39,698 bases of DNA, taken from the NCBI GenBank assembly GCA_002304505.1, contig NCEH01000072.1:1-39698 (forward strand), given 5' to 3'. The notes beneath the pieces are model-generated. The model had not been told where the DNA came from. It did not search any database and saw only the letters and a program-made list of their open reading frames with translations. Both the position numbers and the translations under genes were made by a program. Shown piece after piece: positions 26,924 through 36,606 of this stretch (its first letter is position 1; every line of letters starts with the position of its first letter). This DNA is from Rhizobiales bacterium 32-66-11. GTDB taxonomy: Bacteria > Pseudomonadota > Alphaproteobacteria > Rhizobiales > Xanthobacteraceae.

Positions 26924-28447
26924 TCAGCCGCCGATCACGGCATTAATGACGCGCCCGCGGCGCGCCACGCTCACCTGCCACGCCCGCATGGGGGCGCGCG
27001 TCGCCTGCTCCAGATCGGCGGTGCGGGCGATCTTGGCACCATTGACCGCCAGGATGACGTCGCCCGGGCGGAAGCCGGCGGCGGCGGCGGGCGAGTTCTC
27101 CGCCACATCGGCTACCACGACGCCAGTGTCGTCCACATCCACCCGCATCTCTTCCGCCACGGCCGGAGACACATTCACCACCCGGGCGCCAGCGAAGGGC
27201 GAGCGGCCGCGCAACACAATCTCCTGACGCGGCACGCTTTCCGGCGCCGGCTCCAACGCGACCTTGACCTGAGTCTCGCGGCCCAGCCGGCTGATGGTGA
27301 AGGTGACCGTACCGCCCATGGGCCGGGTGGCGAAGCGATAGCCCAGGGATTCGGGATCATCGACCCCCTGCCCTTCCACCGCGACGATCAGGTCTCCGGT
27401 CTTGATCCCCGCTTTGGCGGCCGGGCTTGCCGCCAGCACGCTTTGCACCAGGACGCCGGTCGGCCGGGCAATGCCGAGCCCCTCGGCGATCTCCGGCGTC
27501 ACGCGCTGAAGCTTGGCTCCGAGCCAGGGCCGGCGCACCGTGGCGGACCCGGCCTTCGCCGATTCAAGCACCACGCGGACCATGTTGGTCGGAATCGCGA
27601 AGCCGATGCCGTGCGACCCGCCGGAGCGCGAATAGATCGCCGTATTGATGCCGATCAGCCGCCCGGCCATGTCCACCAGCGCACCGCCGGAATTGCCCGG
27701 ATTGATCGCCGCATCGGTCTGGATGAAGAATTGATAATCCGACACGCCCACCTGCGTGCGTGCGAGCGCCGAGACGATGCCCTGCGTCACCGTCTGGCCG
27801 ACGCCGAACGGATCGCCGATCGCCAGCACCAGGTCGCCGACGGCGAGATCGTCGGAATTGCCGAGCTCCAGGCTCGCATAGCTCTTCTGATCGCCCTTGA
27901 TGCGCAGCACGGCAAGGTCTGTGCGCGGGTCGCTGAGCAACAGCTCGGCATCGAACTCGCGCTTGTCGTTGAGCGCGATGCGGATCTGGTCCGCGCCCTG
28001 GATCACATGGTGATTGGTGACCACGAGGCCGCTCGGATCGACGATGACGCCTGATCCCAACGAGCGCTGCATCCGCTCCGGTCCGCCGAGGCCGGGGGCA
28101 TCGCCACCCTGTCCGCCGCCGAAAAAGCGCCGGAAGAAGGGATCGTCAAAAAACGGATTGGAGCGCGGCGCGCTCTTCAGCGCATAGACATTCACAACCG
28201 CAGGCGCCGTGCGCGCCACAACCGGCGCAAAGCTGAGGGTGATTTCACTGCGCGTGGCCGGCACCTGCGCGCGCTGCGTCTGGCTCGCGGCCGGCGCGGT
28301 CTGGGCGCGCGCGTCTCCCGCCGCGCCGACCGCCAGGAGGCCGAACACACCCGCGCAGGCGAGCAAAATCCGCATCCGCACCGGCCGGACTGCCAGCCTC
28401 TGCGCCCAGGGGTTCAGCTGAAAAAAGTGGGAGATGCCAGAAGCCAT
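26924..28447 (-). CDS. DegP/HtrA-like periplasmic serine protease
   Basis: A 507-residue Do-family protease and chaperone for misfolded periplasmic proteins. A signal peptide is visible (MRILLACAGVFGLLAVGAAGDARA, about 25-48 from the chosen start). The catalytic triad is His147 (TNHHVI), Asp177 (PRTDLAVL) and Ser253 (NPGNSGGAL). A Phe/Arg-rich stretch FFDDPFFRRFFGGG precedes the protease domain, and two PDZ domains follow (about 300-390 and 415-500). I chose ATG at 28447 because AAGGTGG lies just upstream; Met at 28375 would give a shorter, more typical signal peptide and is possible. It is located directly after the ribosomal cluster terminator. Confidence 0.93.
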   Translation of the reverse strand: MASGISHFFQLNPWAQRLAVRPVRMRILLACAGVFGLLAVGAAGDARAQTAPAASQTQRAQVPATRSEITLSFAPVVARTAPAVVNVYALKSAPRSNPFFDDPFFRRFFGGGQGGDAPGLGGPERMQRSLGSGVIVDPSGLVVTNHHVIQGADQIRIALNDKREFDAELLLSDPRTDLAVLRIKGDQKSYASLELGNSDDLAVGDLVLAIGDPFGVGQTVTQGIVSALARTQVGVSDYQFFIQTDAAINPGNSGGALVDMAGRLIGINTAIYSRSGGSHGIGFAIPTNMVRVVLESAKAGSATVRRPWLGAKLQRVTPEIAEGLGIARPTGVLVQSVLAASPAAKAGIKTGDLIVAVEGQGVDDPESLGYRFATRPMGGTVTFTISRLGRETQVKVALEPAPESVPRQEIVLRGRSPFAGARVVNVSPAVAEEMRVDVDDTGVVVADVAENSPAAAAGFRPGDVILAVNGAKIARTADLEQATRAPMRAWQVSVARRGRVINAVIGG

Positions 28448-28517
28448 GAGCCACCTTCGGTCCGCGACGGCGCCAAGCGGCGCCGCATGCCACATATAGA
28501 GCCTGCCTGAAACGAAA

Positions 28518-28543
28518 GAAGGGCGACCTTGCGGCCGCCCTTC
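28518..28543 (-). terminator. Intrinsic terminator after rplQ
   Basis: Arms GAAGGGCG and CGCCCTTC form an 8-bp stem, extended by an inner CC/GG pair, followed on the minus strand by TTTCGTTTC. It lies about 33 bases beyond the rplQ stop and ends the long ribosomal protein supercluster before the DegP-like gene. Confidence 0.85.
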
Positions 28544-28575
28544 CAAAACGTTCGGAAGCGGAAAGAAATCCAGCC

Positions 28576-28992
28576 TCAGGCGGCGGCAGCCTCGGCGGCC
28601 GTGCGCGCGTGATCGGACGCGCCCTTGGCGTCCACGTCGCGATCGACAAACTCGATCACCGCAACCGGGGTCGAGTCGCCATAGCGAAAGCCCGCCTTGA
28701 CGATGCGGGTGTATCCGCCCGGACGCGCCTGATAGCGGGGCGCGATCACGTCGAACAGCTTCTTCACCACAGCGACGTCGCGCAGCTCGGCGATGGCCTG
28801 GCGACGCGCATGCAGATCGCCGCGACGGGCGAGCGTCACCAGCTTTTCCACCACCGGGCGAAGATCCTTCGCCTTGGGCAGGGTGGTGACGATCTGCTCA
28901 TGGGTGATGAGCGCCGCGCTGAGATTCATGAACATCGCCTTGCGATGTTCCCAGGTGCGGTTGAACTTGCGATGTACCTTGCCGTGACGCAT
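28576..28992 (-). CDS. rplQ: 50S ribosomal protein L17
   Basis: A 138-residue large-subunit protein near the peptide exit tunnel. It opens with [21 protein letters not shown], followed by [36 protein letters not shown] and [17 protein letters not shown], all typical. The Ala/Glu-rich tail is a usual alphaproteobacterial extension. It is the last gene of the alpha operon, 75 bp after rpoA. Confidence 0.98.
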   Translation of the reverse strand: MRHGKVHRKFNRTWEHRKAMFMNLSAALITHEQIVTTLPKAKDLRPVVEKLVTLARRGDLHARRQAIAELRDVAVVKKLFDVIAPRYQARPGGYTRIVKAGFRYGDSTPVAVIEFVDRDVDAKGASDHARTAAEAAAA

Positions 28993-29067
28993 GACGGCGA
29001 ACTCCTAAAATCCGACGGCGTTTCGAGCCGGCTTATGGTTGAGCGGCTCGAGCCGCGTATGGAAAGC

Positions 29068-30093
29068 TCAGTAATGATCTTCGAAGCGCTTCGCCAGCTC
29101 TTCGATGTTCTCAGGCGGCCAGCCCGGCACTTCCATGCCGAGATGCAGACCCATGGAAGCCAGGACTTCCTTGATCTCGTTCAGCGACTTGCGCCCGAAG
29201 TTCGGCGTACGGAGCATCTCCGTCTCGCTCTTCTGGATCAGGTCGCCGATATAGACGATGTTGTCGTTCTTCAGGCAGTTCGCCGAACGCACCGAAAGCT
29301 CCAGCTCGTCCACCTTCTTCAGCAGCGCCGGGTTGAAGGGCAGCTCCTGGATCGCGGTGGATTCGCTCTCGCGCTTGGGCTCTTCGAAGTTCACGAAGAT
29401 CTCAAGCTGGTCCTGCAGGATTCGCGCGGCATAAGCCAGCGCATCTTCCGCAGAAATGGACCCGTCGGTCTCGATCTGCATGGTCAGCTTGTCATAGTCG
29501 AGGATCTGACCCTCACGGGTGTTCTCGACCTTGTAGGAGACCTTGCGCACCGGCGAATACAGGCTGTCGATGGGGATGAGCCCAATGGGCGCATCTTCCG
29601 GCCGATTGCGGTCGGCCGCCACATAGCCCTTGCCCGTGTCGATGGTGAATTCCATGCGCAACTCGGCGCCGTCATCCAGCGTGCAGATGACGAGGTGCGG
29701 GTTGAGCACCTGGATGTCGCCCACGGTCTGGATGTCGCCGGCGGTCAACACGCCGGGGCCGGTCTTCTTCGCAACCAGACGCTTGGGGCCTTCGCCCTGC
29801 ATCTTGATGGCGATATCCTTGATGTTGAGGATGATGTCGGTCACATCCTCGCGCACGCCGGGGATCGACGAAAACTCGTGCAGCACGCCGTCGATATGCA
29901 CCGAGGTCACCGCCGCGCCCTGAAGCGACGACAGCAGGATGCGCCGCAGCGAATTGCCGAGGGTCATGCCGAAGCCACGCTCCAGCGGCTCGGCCACGAC
30001 AGTGGCCAGGCGCTTGGGATCGCGGCCCGCCGTGACCTGCAACTTCTCGGGCTTGATCAGTTCTTGCCAGTTCTTCTGAATCACTTGCGTCAC
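29068..30093 (-). CDS. rpoA: DNA-directed RNA polymerase subunit alpha
   Basis: A 341-residue subunit that nucleates RNA polymerase assembly. The N-terminal dimerisation domain has [37 protein letters not shown], the linker begins around 235, and the C-terminal domain that binds UP elements and activators shows [30 protein letters not shown] and [21 protein letters not shown]. Start: GTG at 30093 gives [18 protein letters not shown] at 30084, with AAGG eight bases upstream and starting VIQKNWQ, is an equally plausible start. Confidence 0.98.
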   Translation of the reverse strand: MTQVIQKNWQELIKPEKLQVTAGRDPKRLATVVAEPLERGFGMTLGNSLRRILLSSLQGAAVTSVHIDGVLHEFSSIPGVREDVTDIILNIKDIAIKMQGEGPKRLVAKKTGPGVLTAGDIQTVGDIQVLNPHLVICTLDDGAELRMEFTIDTGKGYVAADRNRPEDAPIGLIPIDSLYSPVRKVSYKVENTREGQILDYDKLTMQIETDGSISAEDALAYAARILQDQLEIFVNFEEPKRESESTAIQELPFNPALLKKVDELELSVRSANCLKNDNIVYIGDLIQKSETEMLRTPNFGRKSLNEIKEVLASMGLHLGMEVPGWPPENIEELAKRFEDHY

Positions 30094-30185
30094 CTTGCCT
30101 TCTCACCGGGCCGCTGCACTCAGGTGCGATCTCTGACCGCGAGGCGCCGACCCGTCCCGTATGCGGGGGGAGGAACCGGGCAGAA

Positions 30186-30210
30186 GGCTCGCCGACCGGG
30201 CCGGCGAGCC
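30186..30210 (-). terminator. Hairpin between rpsK and rpoA
   Basis: Arms GGCTCGCCG (30186-30194) and CGGCGAGCC (30202-30210) pair perfectly over 9 bp with a 7-base loop, ten bases after the rpsK stop. On the minus strand the stem is followed by TTCTGCCC, not a true U-run. It is more likely an attenuator or an mRNA-stabilising structure than a full terminator, because rpoA continues downstream. Confidence 0.45.
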
Positions 30211-30220
30211 AATGGAACGC

Positions 30221-30610
30221 TCAGACGCGCCGACGCTTGCGCGGACGGCAACCGTTATGCGGGATCGGGGTCACGTCCCGGATCGAGGTCACCATGAAGC
30301 CAGCGGCCTGAAGGGCGCGCAGGGCGGACTCACGTCCCGAACCGGGACCGGAGACTTCCACTTCCAGGGTGCGCATGCCGTGCTCGGCAGCCTTGCGGGC
30401 CGCGTCTTCGGCGGCAACCTGCGCGGCGTAGGGGGTGGACTTGCGCGACCCCTTGAAGCCCATGGCACCGGCGGACGACCAGGAAATGGTGTTTCCCTGC
30501 GCGTCGGTGATGGTGATCATGGTGTTATTGAACGAGGCGTTCACATGCGCGACGCCGGAGGCGATATTCTTGCGCTCACGACGTTTAACGCGGGTAGCTT
30601 CCTTGGCCAT
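30221..30610 (-). CDS. rpsK: 30S ribosomal protein S11
   Basis: A 129-residue platform protein of the small subunit that contacts mRNA near the Shine-Dalgarno helix. The family sequence is clear: [51 protein letters not shown], then [18 protein letters not shown] at the end. Length is normal. It follows rpsM after a 132-bp gap that carries a terminator-like hairpin. Confidence 0.99.
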   Translation of the reverse strand: MAKEATRVKRRERKNIASGVAHVNASFNNTMITITDAQGNTISWSSAGAMGFKGSRKSTPYAAQVAAEDAARKAAEHGMRTLEVEVSGPGSGRESALRALQAAGFMVTSIRDVTPIPHNGCRPRKRRRV

Positions 30611-30687
30611 CTGTACTTTGATCCTTCAGGCGCGCCCGTAACACCAGGCGCTCGGGACGGGTGCTCCCTCATGGGAGCTTGTCGAGC

Positions 30688-30724
30688 AAAACACAAAAGG
30701 GAAGGCCGGCGCACCGGCCTCCCC
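30688..30724 (-). terminator. Terminator-like hairpin between rpsM and rpsK
   Basis: On the minus strand, GGGGAGGCCGG pairs with CCGGCCTTCCC (30699-30724, one bulge, loop TGCG) and is followed by TTTTGTGTTTT. This is a convincing intrinsic terminator shape about 20 bases after the rpsM stop, yet rpsK, rpoA and rplQ lie beyond it. Either it is leaky or these three genes have their own promoter. Confidence 0.7.
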
Positions 30725-30742
30725 GCTGCACCTAGGCGCAGA

Positions 30743-31111
30743 TCACTTCTTCTTGCCGGCGATCGCCTTCGCCGGACCCTTGCGGGTGCGGGCGTTGGTG
30801 TGGGTACGCTGACCGCGCACCGGCAGGCCGCGGCGATGGCGCAGGCCGCGGTAGCAACCGAGGTCCATCAAACGCTTGATGTTCATGGACACTTCGCGGC
30901 GCAGGTCGCCTTCCACGATATAATCGCGGTCGATGGTCTCGCGGATCTGAAGCACTTCCTGATCGGTGAGCTGGTTCACGCGGCGTTCGGCCGGGATGTT
31001 CACCTTGGTCACGATCTCCTCGGCCTTCTTCGCGCCGATGCCGTGGATGTACTGAAGCGCAATGATCACGCGCTTGTTGGTCGGAATGTTGACGCCAGCG
31101 ATACGAGCCAC
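30743..31111 (-). CDS. rpsM: 30S ribosomal protein S13
   Basis: A 122-residue head protein of the small subunit that contacts the P-site tRNA and bridges to the large subunit. GTG at 31111 begins the family N-terminus ([14 protein letters not shown]) and is preceded by GGAGAG at 5 bases; an in-frame ATG at 31123 overlaps that site, so I rejected it. [25 protein letters not shown] near the end is diagnostic. A 198-bp structured gap separates it from adk. Confidence 0.97.
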   Translation of the reverse strand: MARIAGVNIPTNKRVIIALQYIHGIGAKKAEEIVTKVNIPAERRVNQLTDQEVLQIRETIDRDYIVEGDLRREVSMNIKRLMDLGCYRGLRHRRGLPVRGQRTHTNARTRKGPAKAIAGKKK

Positions 31112-31127
31112 GTGTCTCTCCATGTGA

Positions 31128-31185
31128 ACCGCTCACGAATGTAAGCGGTGTCTCCGCGTCCGGTGGAGGCCGGCCCATGCGGAGA
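31128..31185 (-). promoter_or_regulatory. Two hairpins in the leader just upstream of rpsM
   Basis: Inverted repeats ACCGCT/AGCGGT (31128-31149) and TCTCCGC/GCGGAGA (31151-31185) lie in tandem, the first only about 10 bases above the rpsM ribosome-binding site. The placement suits translational control by a ribosomal protein, as S4 does at the E. coli alpha operon leader. Similarity to that leader was not established. Confidence 0.4.
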
Positions 31186-31229
31186 TAAAACAAAACCCGC
31201 ACGTCCCACGTCGCCAAAAACGGCGCGGG
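31186..31229 (-). terminator. Intrinsic terminator after adk
   Basis: On the minus strand CCCGC...GCGGG (31196-31229), with an inner GCCG-TTTTT-GGCG stem, is followed by TTTTGTTTTA (31186-31195). It lies 80 bases after the adk stop. It would end the secY-adk transcript before rpsM. Confidence 0.65.
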
Positions 31230-31309
31230 CAGCACGGATGCCGAATGAAGGAAGCGCTGATACACGCTTATGTGGGAGACGTCAAGTCACGCCTCCCAAC
31301 CGGTTCCCC

Positions 31310-31894
31310 TCAGACCGTTTCGAGCACCTCGGAGATGGCCTTCGTCACCTCGTCAATGGGCTGCATGCCGTCGATCTGTTGAAGCTGGCCGCGCGCGGCA
31401 TAATAAGGCGCGACAATCGCAGTGTCGCGATTGTACGCCTCCAGCCGATGGCGGAACACCTCCGGGTCATCATCCTTGCGGACCGGCTCGCCGCGCGCCT
31501 TGGTCTCTTCCGCCCGGCGCATGATTCGGTCGGTCAGCAGTGCCTGATCCACAACCAGTTCAATCACCGCATCGAGCTTGAGGCCCTTGTCGGCAAGCAT
31601 ATGGTCCAGCGCCTCGGCCTGGGCGACCGTGCGCGGGAAGCCGTCGAGGATGAACCCCTTCTGCGCGTCCGCGTGCTCGAGCCGCTCGGCGATGATGCCG
31701 ATGACCACGTCATCCGACACCAGGCCGCCCGCTTCCATCACCGCCTTGGCCTTCAGCCCCACCGGCGTCTCAGCCGCCACGGCGGCCCGCAGCATGTCGC
31801 CCGTGGAGAGCTGGACGATCCCGTGACGGGCCACCAGTCGCTGGGCTTGAGTCCCCTTCCCCGCCCCGGGAGGTCCCAGCAGAATCAATCTCAT
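31310..31894 (-). CDS. adk: Adenylate kinase
   Basis: A 194-residue enzyme catalysing AMP + ATP to 2 ADP. The P-loop [14 protein letters not shown] (7-13 core), [24 protein letters not shown] and [16 protein letters not shown] are in place. It has the short LID ([26 protein letters not shown]) common in alphaproteobacteria, not the zinc-binding or long type. Its ATG overlaps the secY stop (ATGA), so the two are translationally coupled. Confidence 0.98.
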   Translation of the reverse strand: MRLILLGPPGAGKGTQAQRLVARHGIVQLSTGDMLRAAVAAETPVGLKAKAVMEAGGLVSDDVVIGIIAERLEHADAQKGFILDGFPRTVAQAEALDHMLADKGLKLDAVIELVVDQALLTDRIMRRAEETKARGEPVRKDDDPEVFRHRLEAYNRDTAIVAPYYAARGQLQQIDGMQPIDEVTKAISEVLETV

Positions 31895-33225
31895 TTCCGT
31901 CTCCCCCCACGCAGCTTGGCCTTCTTAACCAGTCCTTCGTACTGGTGGGCCAAGAGGTGTCCCTGTATCTGAGATACGGTGTCCATCGTGACGCTAACCA
32001 CGATCAACAACGACGTCCCTCCGAAATAGAACGGAACGGCCGCGTAGGAAATGAGCAGTTCGGGGAAGAGACACACTGCCGCAATGTAAGCGGCACCCAC
32101 GACAGTGATTCGGGTCAGCACATAGTCGATATATTCGGCGGTGCGCTCGCCCGGGCGGATGCCAGGAATGAAGCCGCCGTGCTTCTTCAGATTGTCCGCG
32201 GTTTCCACTGGATTGAACACAATCGCGGTGTAGAAAAAGCAGAAGAACACGATCAGCGCGACATAGAGGATCATATACAGCGGGCGGCCGTGCCCCAGCT
32301 GCGTGGTGACGACGCCGAGCCATTCCGGACCCGAACCCTGCATGAAGCTCGCGACGGTCGTGGGAATCAGCAGCAGAGAAGAGGCGAAAATCGGCGGAAT
32401 CACACCCGAAGTGTTCAACTTCAGCGGCAGATGGGAGGACTGCCCCTCGTACAGGCGGTTGCCCACCTGGCGCTTGGGATACTGCACCAGCAGCCGGCGC
32501 TGGGCCCGCTCCATGAACACGATGAAGGCGATCAGGCCGATGACCATCACCAGCACGAGCAGGATGATGGGGGTCGAAATCGCGCCCTGCCGACCCAGTT
32601 CCAGGGTCCGCACGAAAGCGCCCGGAAGTTCTGCGACAATGCCCGCGAAAATGATCAAAGACGTTCCATTGCCGATGCCGCGAGAGGTGATCTGCTCACC
32701 CAGCCACATCAAGAACATCGTCCCGCCGGTCAGCGTGATCACGGTCGAAATCCGGAAGAACAAGCCCGGATCCTGCACCACCGAGCCCGAGCTTTCGAGA
32801 CCGACGGAAATGCCATAGGCCTGGAACAGCGCCAGAACCACCGTGAGGTAGCGGGTATATTGGTTGATCTGCTTGCGGCCGCTCTCGCCTTCCTTCTTCA
32901 GCGCTTCCAGCGTCGGCGAGACGGTGGTCAGAAGCTGAATGATAATCGAGGCGGAGATATACGGCATGATGTTCAGCGCGAAGATCGCCATGCGCTCGAC
33001 GGCACCGCCGGAGAACATGTTGAACAGGCCGAGAATGCCGTTCTGCGCGCCTTGAAAGACTTGCGAGAGCGCATCGGGATTGATCCCCGGCAGGGGGATA
33101 TAGGTTCCAAGGCGATACACCAGAAGGGCGCCGAGGGTGAACCAGATGCGTTTCTTCAGTTCCTCGGCCTTGCCGAGAGCACCGAAATTCAGGTTCGCTG
33201 CGAGTTGTTCCGCCGCCGAGACCAT
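31891..33225 (-). CDS. secY: Preprotein translocase subunit SecY
   Basis: A 444-residue ten-helix channel of the Sec translocon in the inner membrane. Typical segments are [36 protein letters not shown], the plug region after it, [19 protein letters not shown] and the C-terminal [21 protein letters not shown] chose ATG at 33225 ([15 protein letters not shown]) because GGAG lies six bases upstream and relatives begin there; an in-frame ATG at 33246 adds seven residues. A 290-bp gap with a strong hairpin separates it from rplO. Confidence 0.98.
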   Translation of the reverse strand: MVSAAEQLAANLNFGALGKAEELKKRIWFTLGALLVYRLGTYIPLPGINPDALSQVFQGAQNGILGLFNMFSGGAVERMAIFALNIMPYISASIIIQLLTTVSPTLEALKKEGESGRKQINQYTRYLTVVLALFQAYGISVGLESSGSVVQDPGLFFRISTVITLTGGTMFLMWLGEQITSRGIGNGTSLIIFAGIVAELPGAFVRTLELGRQGAISTPIILLVLVMVIGLIAFIVFMERAQRRLLVQYPKRQVGNRLYEGQSSHLPLKLNTSGVIPPIFASSLLLIPTTVASFMQGSGPEWLGVVTTQLGHGRPLYMILYVALIVFFCFFYTAIVFNPVETADNLKKHGGFIPGIRPGERTAEYIDYVLTRITVVGAAYIAAVCLFPELLISYAAVPFYFGGTSLLIVVSVTMDTVSQIQGHLLAHQYEGLVKKAKLRGGRRK

Positions 33226-33475
33226 GCCTTGCTCCGCTTGGGCCATCCGCGTGGGAACGGCCTATCCATGAGAAGCGGGAGCGCGCGGCGTCAGGGCGAG
33301 AGCCGGCACGCACCGCATCTTTCCATCGGTCATACCCGCACTCGCCGCGGCAGACCATTGGCGAGATGACGCGCCGGGCCTACGCGATGAGGCGGAACGG
33401 CCGCCTCTAACTTCGGCCTCAAGCCCAGTGAGACCTTAAATTCCTGAAACGAAATGCTTTTCCGCACGAAACGGA

Positions 33476-33510
33476 GAAGACGGCGAAGCAGACCCTGCCC
33501 CGCCGTCTTC
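33476..33510 (-). promoter_or_regulatory. 10-bp-stem hairpin between rplO and secY
   Basis: GAAGACGGCG (33476-33485) and CGCCGTCTTC (33501-33510) pair perfectly with a 15-base loop, six bases after the rplO stop. On the minus strand it is followed by TCCGTTTCG rather than a U-run. It may be a leaky terminator, an RNase shield for rplO mRNA or a control element for secY. Confidence 0.5.
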
Positions 33511-33515
33511 AGAAA

Positions 33516-33992
33516 TCACGCAGCTTCTACCGCAACCGCAGACATGGTGACCGAGCCACCCGCCTTTTCGATCGCCTCAACCGCCGATTTCGTGGCATAG
33601 GCCACCTCAAGCGACACCTTCGCCTTCAGCTCGCCCGACCCAAGCACGCGCACGCCGTCCTTGGCGCGGCGGATGACGCCGGCAGCCACAAGCGCAGCGG
33701 CATCGATGGTCGCGTTCGCATCAAGCTTTCCAGCATCGATGGCGGTCTGCATCCGGCCCAGCGACACTTCGTTGAAGTCGAGGGCGAAGATGTTGTGGAA
33801 CCCGCGCTTCGGCAGGCGACGATGCAACGGCATCTGGCCGCCCTCGAAGCCCTTGATCGCAACGCCGGTACGGGCCTTCTGACCCTTGACACCGCGACCA
33901 GCGGTCTTGCCCTTGCCGGAGCCGATGCCCCGGCCGACGCGCATGCGCTTCTTGCGCGCGCCGACATTGTCTCTGATCTCGTCGAGCTTCAT
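33516..33992 (-). CDS. rplO: 50S ribosomal protein L15
   Basis: A 158-residue late-assembly large-subunit protein. It begins [41 protein letters not shown], the classic Gly/Arg/Lys-rich L15 start, followed by [20 protein letters not shown] and [17 protein letters not shown]. Ten bases separate it from rpmD upstream. Confidence 0.99.
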   Translation of the reverse strand: MKLDEIRDNVGARKKRMRVGRGIGSGKGKTAGRGVKGQKARTGVAIKGFEGGQMPLHRRLPKRGFHNIFALDFNEVSLGRMQTAIDAGKLDANATIDAAALVAAGVIRRAKDGVRVLGSGELKAKVSLEVAYATKSAVEAIEKAGGSVTMSAVAVEAA

Positions 33993-34002
33993 TTGATGGC
34001 CC

Positions 34003-34221
34003 TCACTCGCCCTCGACCACGCGGACGAGATGGCCGACCTTCGCGATCATGCCGCGCACGGCCGGCGTATCCTGGAGAGTGGAGCGGCGATGCCGCTTGT
34101 TCAAGCCGAGGCCGACCAGCGTCGCCTCCTGCGAGAACGGGCGGCGGATCGGCGAACCGATCTGCTCCACGGTTACGGTCTTGGCGGTGGAAGCCGCCGT
34201 CTTTTCGGTCGCCTTAGCCAT
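34003..34221 (-). CDS. rpmD: 50S ribosomal protein L30
   Basis: A 72-residue large-subunit protein. The core [56 protein letters not shown] is diagnostic. About 14 extra Ala/Lys/Thr residues extend the N-terminus relative to short L30 forms. It is placed normally between rpsE and rplO. Confidence 0.98.
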   Translation of the reverse strand: MAKATEKTAASTAKTVTVEQIGSPIRRPFSQEATLVGLGLNKRHRRSTLQDTPAVRGMIAKVGHLVRVVEGE

Positions 34222-34250
34222 GGCGCGCTCCTAATGGTTTGCTGCCTGGC

Positions 34251-34808
34251 TCAGTCCGTCGCTTCCGCGTCTTCGACGCGGCGGCGGGACTGGAGCTGCG
34301 ACACCTTGATACCCCGGCGCGAAGCGACGGAGCGCGGGCTGTCCTGATTGACCAAGGCATCGAACGTGGCGCGCACCATGTTGTACGGGTTGGAAGACCC
34401 GAACGACTTGGCGACGACATCATGGATGCCGAGCGTCTCGAACACAGCGCGCATGGGGCCGCCGGCAATGATGCCGGTACCGGCCGGGGCGGCGCGCAGG
34501 ATGACCTTGCCCGCACCATGATGCCCATGCACGTCGTGATGCAGGGTGCGGCCTTCGCGCAGAGGCACGCGGATCAGCGCGCGCTTGGCGCTTTCCGTGG
34601 CCTTGCGGATGGCTTCAGGCACTTCACGTGCCTTGCCATGACCGAACCCGACGCGACCCTTCTGGTCGCCGACGATAACCAGGGCGGCGAAACCGAAGCG
34701 CCGTCCGCCCTTCACAACCTTCGCGACACGATTGATGTGGACCAGCTTGTCCACGAACGTGTTGTCACGATCCTCGCGATCTCCGCGGTGTTCCCGTTCA
34801 CGGGCCAT
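34251..34808 (-). CDS. rpsE: 30S ribosomal protein S5
   Basis: A 185-residue small-subunit protein important for translational fidelity and for mRNA entry. The core [53 protein letters not shown] and [36 protein letters not shown] is complete. A charged N-terminal extension ([13 protein letters not shown]) is usual for this group. It sits 18 bases after rplR. Confidence 0.99.
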   Translation of the reverse strand: MAREREHRGDREDRDNTFVDKLVHINRVAKVVKGGRRFGFAALVIVGDQKGRVGFGHGKAREVPEAIRKATESAKRALIRVPLREGRTLHHDVHGHHGAGKVILRAAPAGTGIIAGGPMRAVFETLGIHDVVAKSFGSSNPYNMVRATFDALVNQDSPRSVASRRGIKVSQLQSRRRVEDAEATD

Positions 34809-34826
34809 TTCGCTACGTCCTTCGCG

Positions 34827-35189
34827 TCAGAACTGAAGGCCGCCTTCGCGGGCGCCCTCAGCGAGCGCCTTGACGCGCCCATGATAGATGTATGCGCCAC
34901 GGTCGAAAACGACCGCGGTCACGCCCTTCGCCGCCGCACGCTCAGCAACCAGCTTGCCGATGACCTTGGCGGCCTCGGTGTCTGCGCCGGTCTTCAGGGT
35001 GCCGCGCAGGTCCTTTTCGAGGCTGGAGGCGGCCGCTACGGTCTCGCCCTTCGCATCGTCAATGATCTGCGCATAGATGTGCTGCGAGGTGCGGTGCACC
35101 GACAGGCGAGGACGCCCGTTGGCCGCAACGCGAATCGCACGGCGCACCTTGGCCTTGCGGCGCGCCAGCGCCTCCAAATCCTTAGCCAT
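34827..35189 (-). CDS. rplR: 50S ribosomal protein L18
   Basis: A 120-residue protein that binds 5S rRNA together with L5. It reads [51 protein letters not shown] and ends [26 protein letters not shown], both standard. It lies 12 bases after rplF. Confidence 0.99.
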   Translation of the reverse strand: MAKDLEALARRKAKVRRAIRVAANGRPRLSVHRTSQHIYAQIIDDAKGETVAAASSLEKDLRGTLKTGADTEAAKVIGKLVAERAAAKGVTAVVFDRGAYIYHGRVKALAEGAREGGLQF

Positions 35190-35201
35190 GGTTCGCCTCC
35201 G

Positions 35202-35735
35202 TTACTTCTTCTTGCCTTCCTTGCGGAAGATGAATTCGCCTGCGTATTTGACGCCCTTGCCCTTATAGGGCTCGGGGCCGCGGAACTCGCGGATCTCGGC
35301 AGCGACCTGACCGACCTTCTGCTTGTCCATGCCCGAAACCAGCACTTCCGTGGGCTTCGGGGTCACGATCTGGATCCCTTCGGGGATCGCGTAGATCACG
35401 TCATGGCTATAGCCGAGCGACAGGTTCAGGTTCTTGCCGGCAGCCGCGGCCTTGTAGCCGACGCCGGTGATTTCGAGCTTCTTCTCGAAACCCTTCGTCA
35501 CGCCTTCGACGAGGTTGGCAACCAGGGTGCGGGACATGCCCCACATCGCCCGATGGCGCTGCGTCTCGCCGCGCATGGAGACTTGCAGTTCGGCGCCATT
35601 CAGCTCCGCCAGCACTTCTTCCACGAGAGTCAATTCGAGGGCGCCCTTGGGGCCCTTCACCTTCACCGTCTGACCGTCCACGCTGACATTGACGCCGGCG
35701 GGAATGGCGACGGGATGCTTGCCGATCTTCGACAT
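35202..35735 (-). CDS. rplF: 50S ribosomal protein L6
   Basis: A 177-residue two-domain protein at the factor-binding site of the large subunit. [35 protein letters not shown] opens it; [28 protein letters not shown] and [24 protein letters not shown] follow. ATG at 35735 with GGAGAG upstream is the right start; an 18-residue longer frame is spurious. Confidence 0.99.
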   Translation of the reverse strand: MSKIGKHPVAIPAGVNVSVDGQTVKVKGPKGALELTLVEEVLAELNGAELQVSMRGETQRHRAMWGMSRTLVANLVEGVTKGFEKKLEITGVGYKAAAAGKNLNLSLGYSHDVIYAIPEGIQIVTPKPTEVLVSGMDKQKVGQVAAEIREFRGPEPYKGKGVKYAGEFIFRKEGKKK

Positions 35736-35754
35736 GTTTCTCTCCGTCGCTCGC

Positions 35755-36153
35755 TCAGAACACCGTGCAGAGCACTTCGCCGCCGACATTCTTGTCGCGG
35801 GCGTCGTGATCGGCCATCACGCCCTGGGGCGTGGAAACAACTGCGATGCCGAGACCGTTCGCAACGCGCGGAAGGGTCTTGACGGACGCATAGACCCGGC
35901 GGCCCGGCTTGGATACGCGCTTAATTTCGCGGATCACCGGCTGGCCGTCGAAATACTTCAGCTCGATCTCGAATTCGGTCCGGCCGTTGCCGTGATCGGT
36001 CGAGGTGTAGCCGCGGATGTACCCTTCGTCGCGGAGCACATCGAGCAGGCTGGCGCGCAGGCGCGAACCGGGCGTCGAGGTCTTCTCCTTGCGCCGCATC
36101 TGGGCGTTGCGGATACGGGTGATCAGATCGCTGATGGGATCGTTGATGGACAT
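35755..36153 (-). CDS. rpsH: 30S ribosomal protein S8
   Basis: A 132-residue primary 16S rRNA-binding protein, in E. coli also the translational repressor of the spc operon. The sequence [49 protein letters not shown] and the C-terminal [34 protein letters not shown] are standard. It lies between rpsN and rplF with short gaps. Confidence 0.99.
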   Translation of the reverse strand: MSINDPISDLITRIRNAQMRRKEKTSTPGSRLRASLLDVLRDEGYIRGYTSTDHGNGRTEFEIELKYFDGQPVIREIKRVSKPGRRVYASVKTLPRVANGLGIAVVSTPQGVMADHDARDKNVGGEVLCTVF

Positions 36154-36163
36154 GAGCCTCTCC

Positions 36164-36469
36164 TCACCAGCTCGACTTCACGAGACCCGGGACAAGTCCC
36201 TGGGACCCGAGTTCGCGCAGCGCGATACGGCTCATCTTGAGCTTTCGGTAAAACGCGCGGGGGCGGCCGGTGACTTCGCACCGGTTGCGCACGCGGATCT
36301 GCGCGGAATTCCGCGGCATCTGCGCGAGCTTGAGGGTGGCGGCAAACCGCTCCTCGATCGGCAGGGTCTTGTCGTTCACGATCGCCTTCAGACCCGCGCG
36401 CTTGCCGGCCAAGCTCTTGGAGAGCCTGCGGCGACGCTCGTTTGTCTCGATCGCGCTCTTCTTCGCCAT
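36164..36469 (-). CDS. rpsN: 30S ribosomal protein S14
   Basis: A 101-residue S14 of the long, zinc-free type, shown by its length and by [38 protein letters not shown] lacking the four-Cys ribbon. ATG at 36469 with GGAGCA upstream marks the start; the frame continues upstream without homology. A 137-bp gap with a large palindrome lies between it and rplE. Confidence 0.99.
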   Translation of the reverse strand: MAKKSAIETNERRRRLSKSLAGKRAGLKAIVNDKTLPIEERFAATLKLAQMPRNSAQIRVRNRCEVTGRPRAFYRKLKMSRIALRELGSQGLVPGLVKSSW

Positions 36470-36555
36470 GTCTTGCTCCTGTTCTCCGCGTCTGAAGAGG
36501 CCAAAACCCCTCCACAGCCGGAAAATCACAACCTTCTCTTGATCTGAGAGGGAAA

Positions 36556-36587
36556 CGCGCCTGGCGGGATATCCCGACCCAGGCGCG
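36556..36587 (-). promoter_or_regulatory. Large hairpin between rplE and rpsN
   Basis: CGCGCCTGG (36556-36564) and CCAGGCGCG (36579-36587) pair over 9 bp around an inner CGGGATATCCCG palindrome. It lies about 20 bases after the rplE stop. No U-run follows, and rpsN continues the operon, so it may act as a processing site or regulatory fold, perhaps where S8 or another protein binds. Confidence 0.5.
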
Positions 36588-36606
36588 AATCGCCTCTTCT
36601 ATACCG

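Noticed and set aside
26300..28054. Plus-strand 584-codon frame across rarA and the DegP-like gene
   Set aside because: It spans two well-supported minus-strand genes and the gap between them, and shows no family motif.
28200..28500. Signal peptide start at Met 28375 as the only DegP start
   Set aside because: It gives a neater signal peptide but lacks a good ribosome-binding site, whereas ATG 28447 has AAGGTGG; kept as an alternative only.
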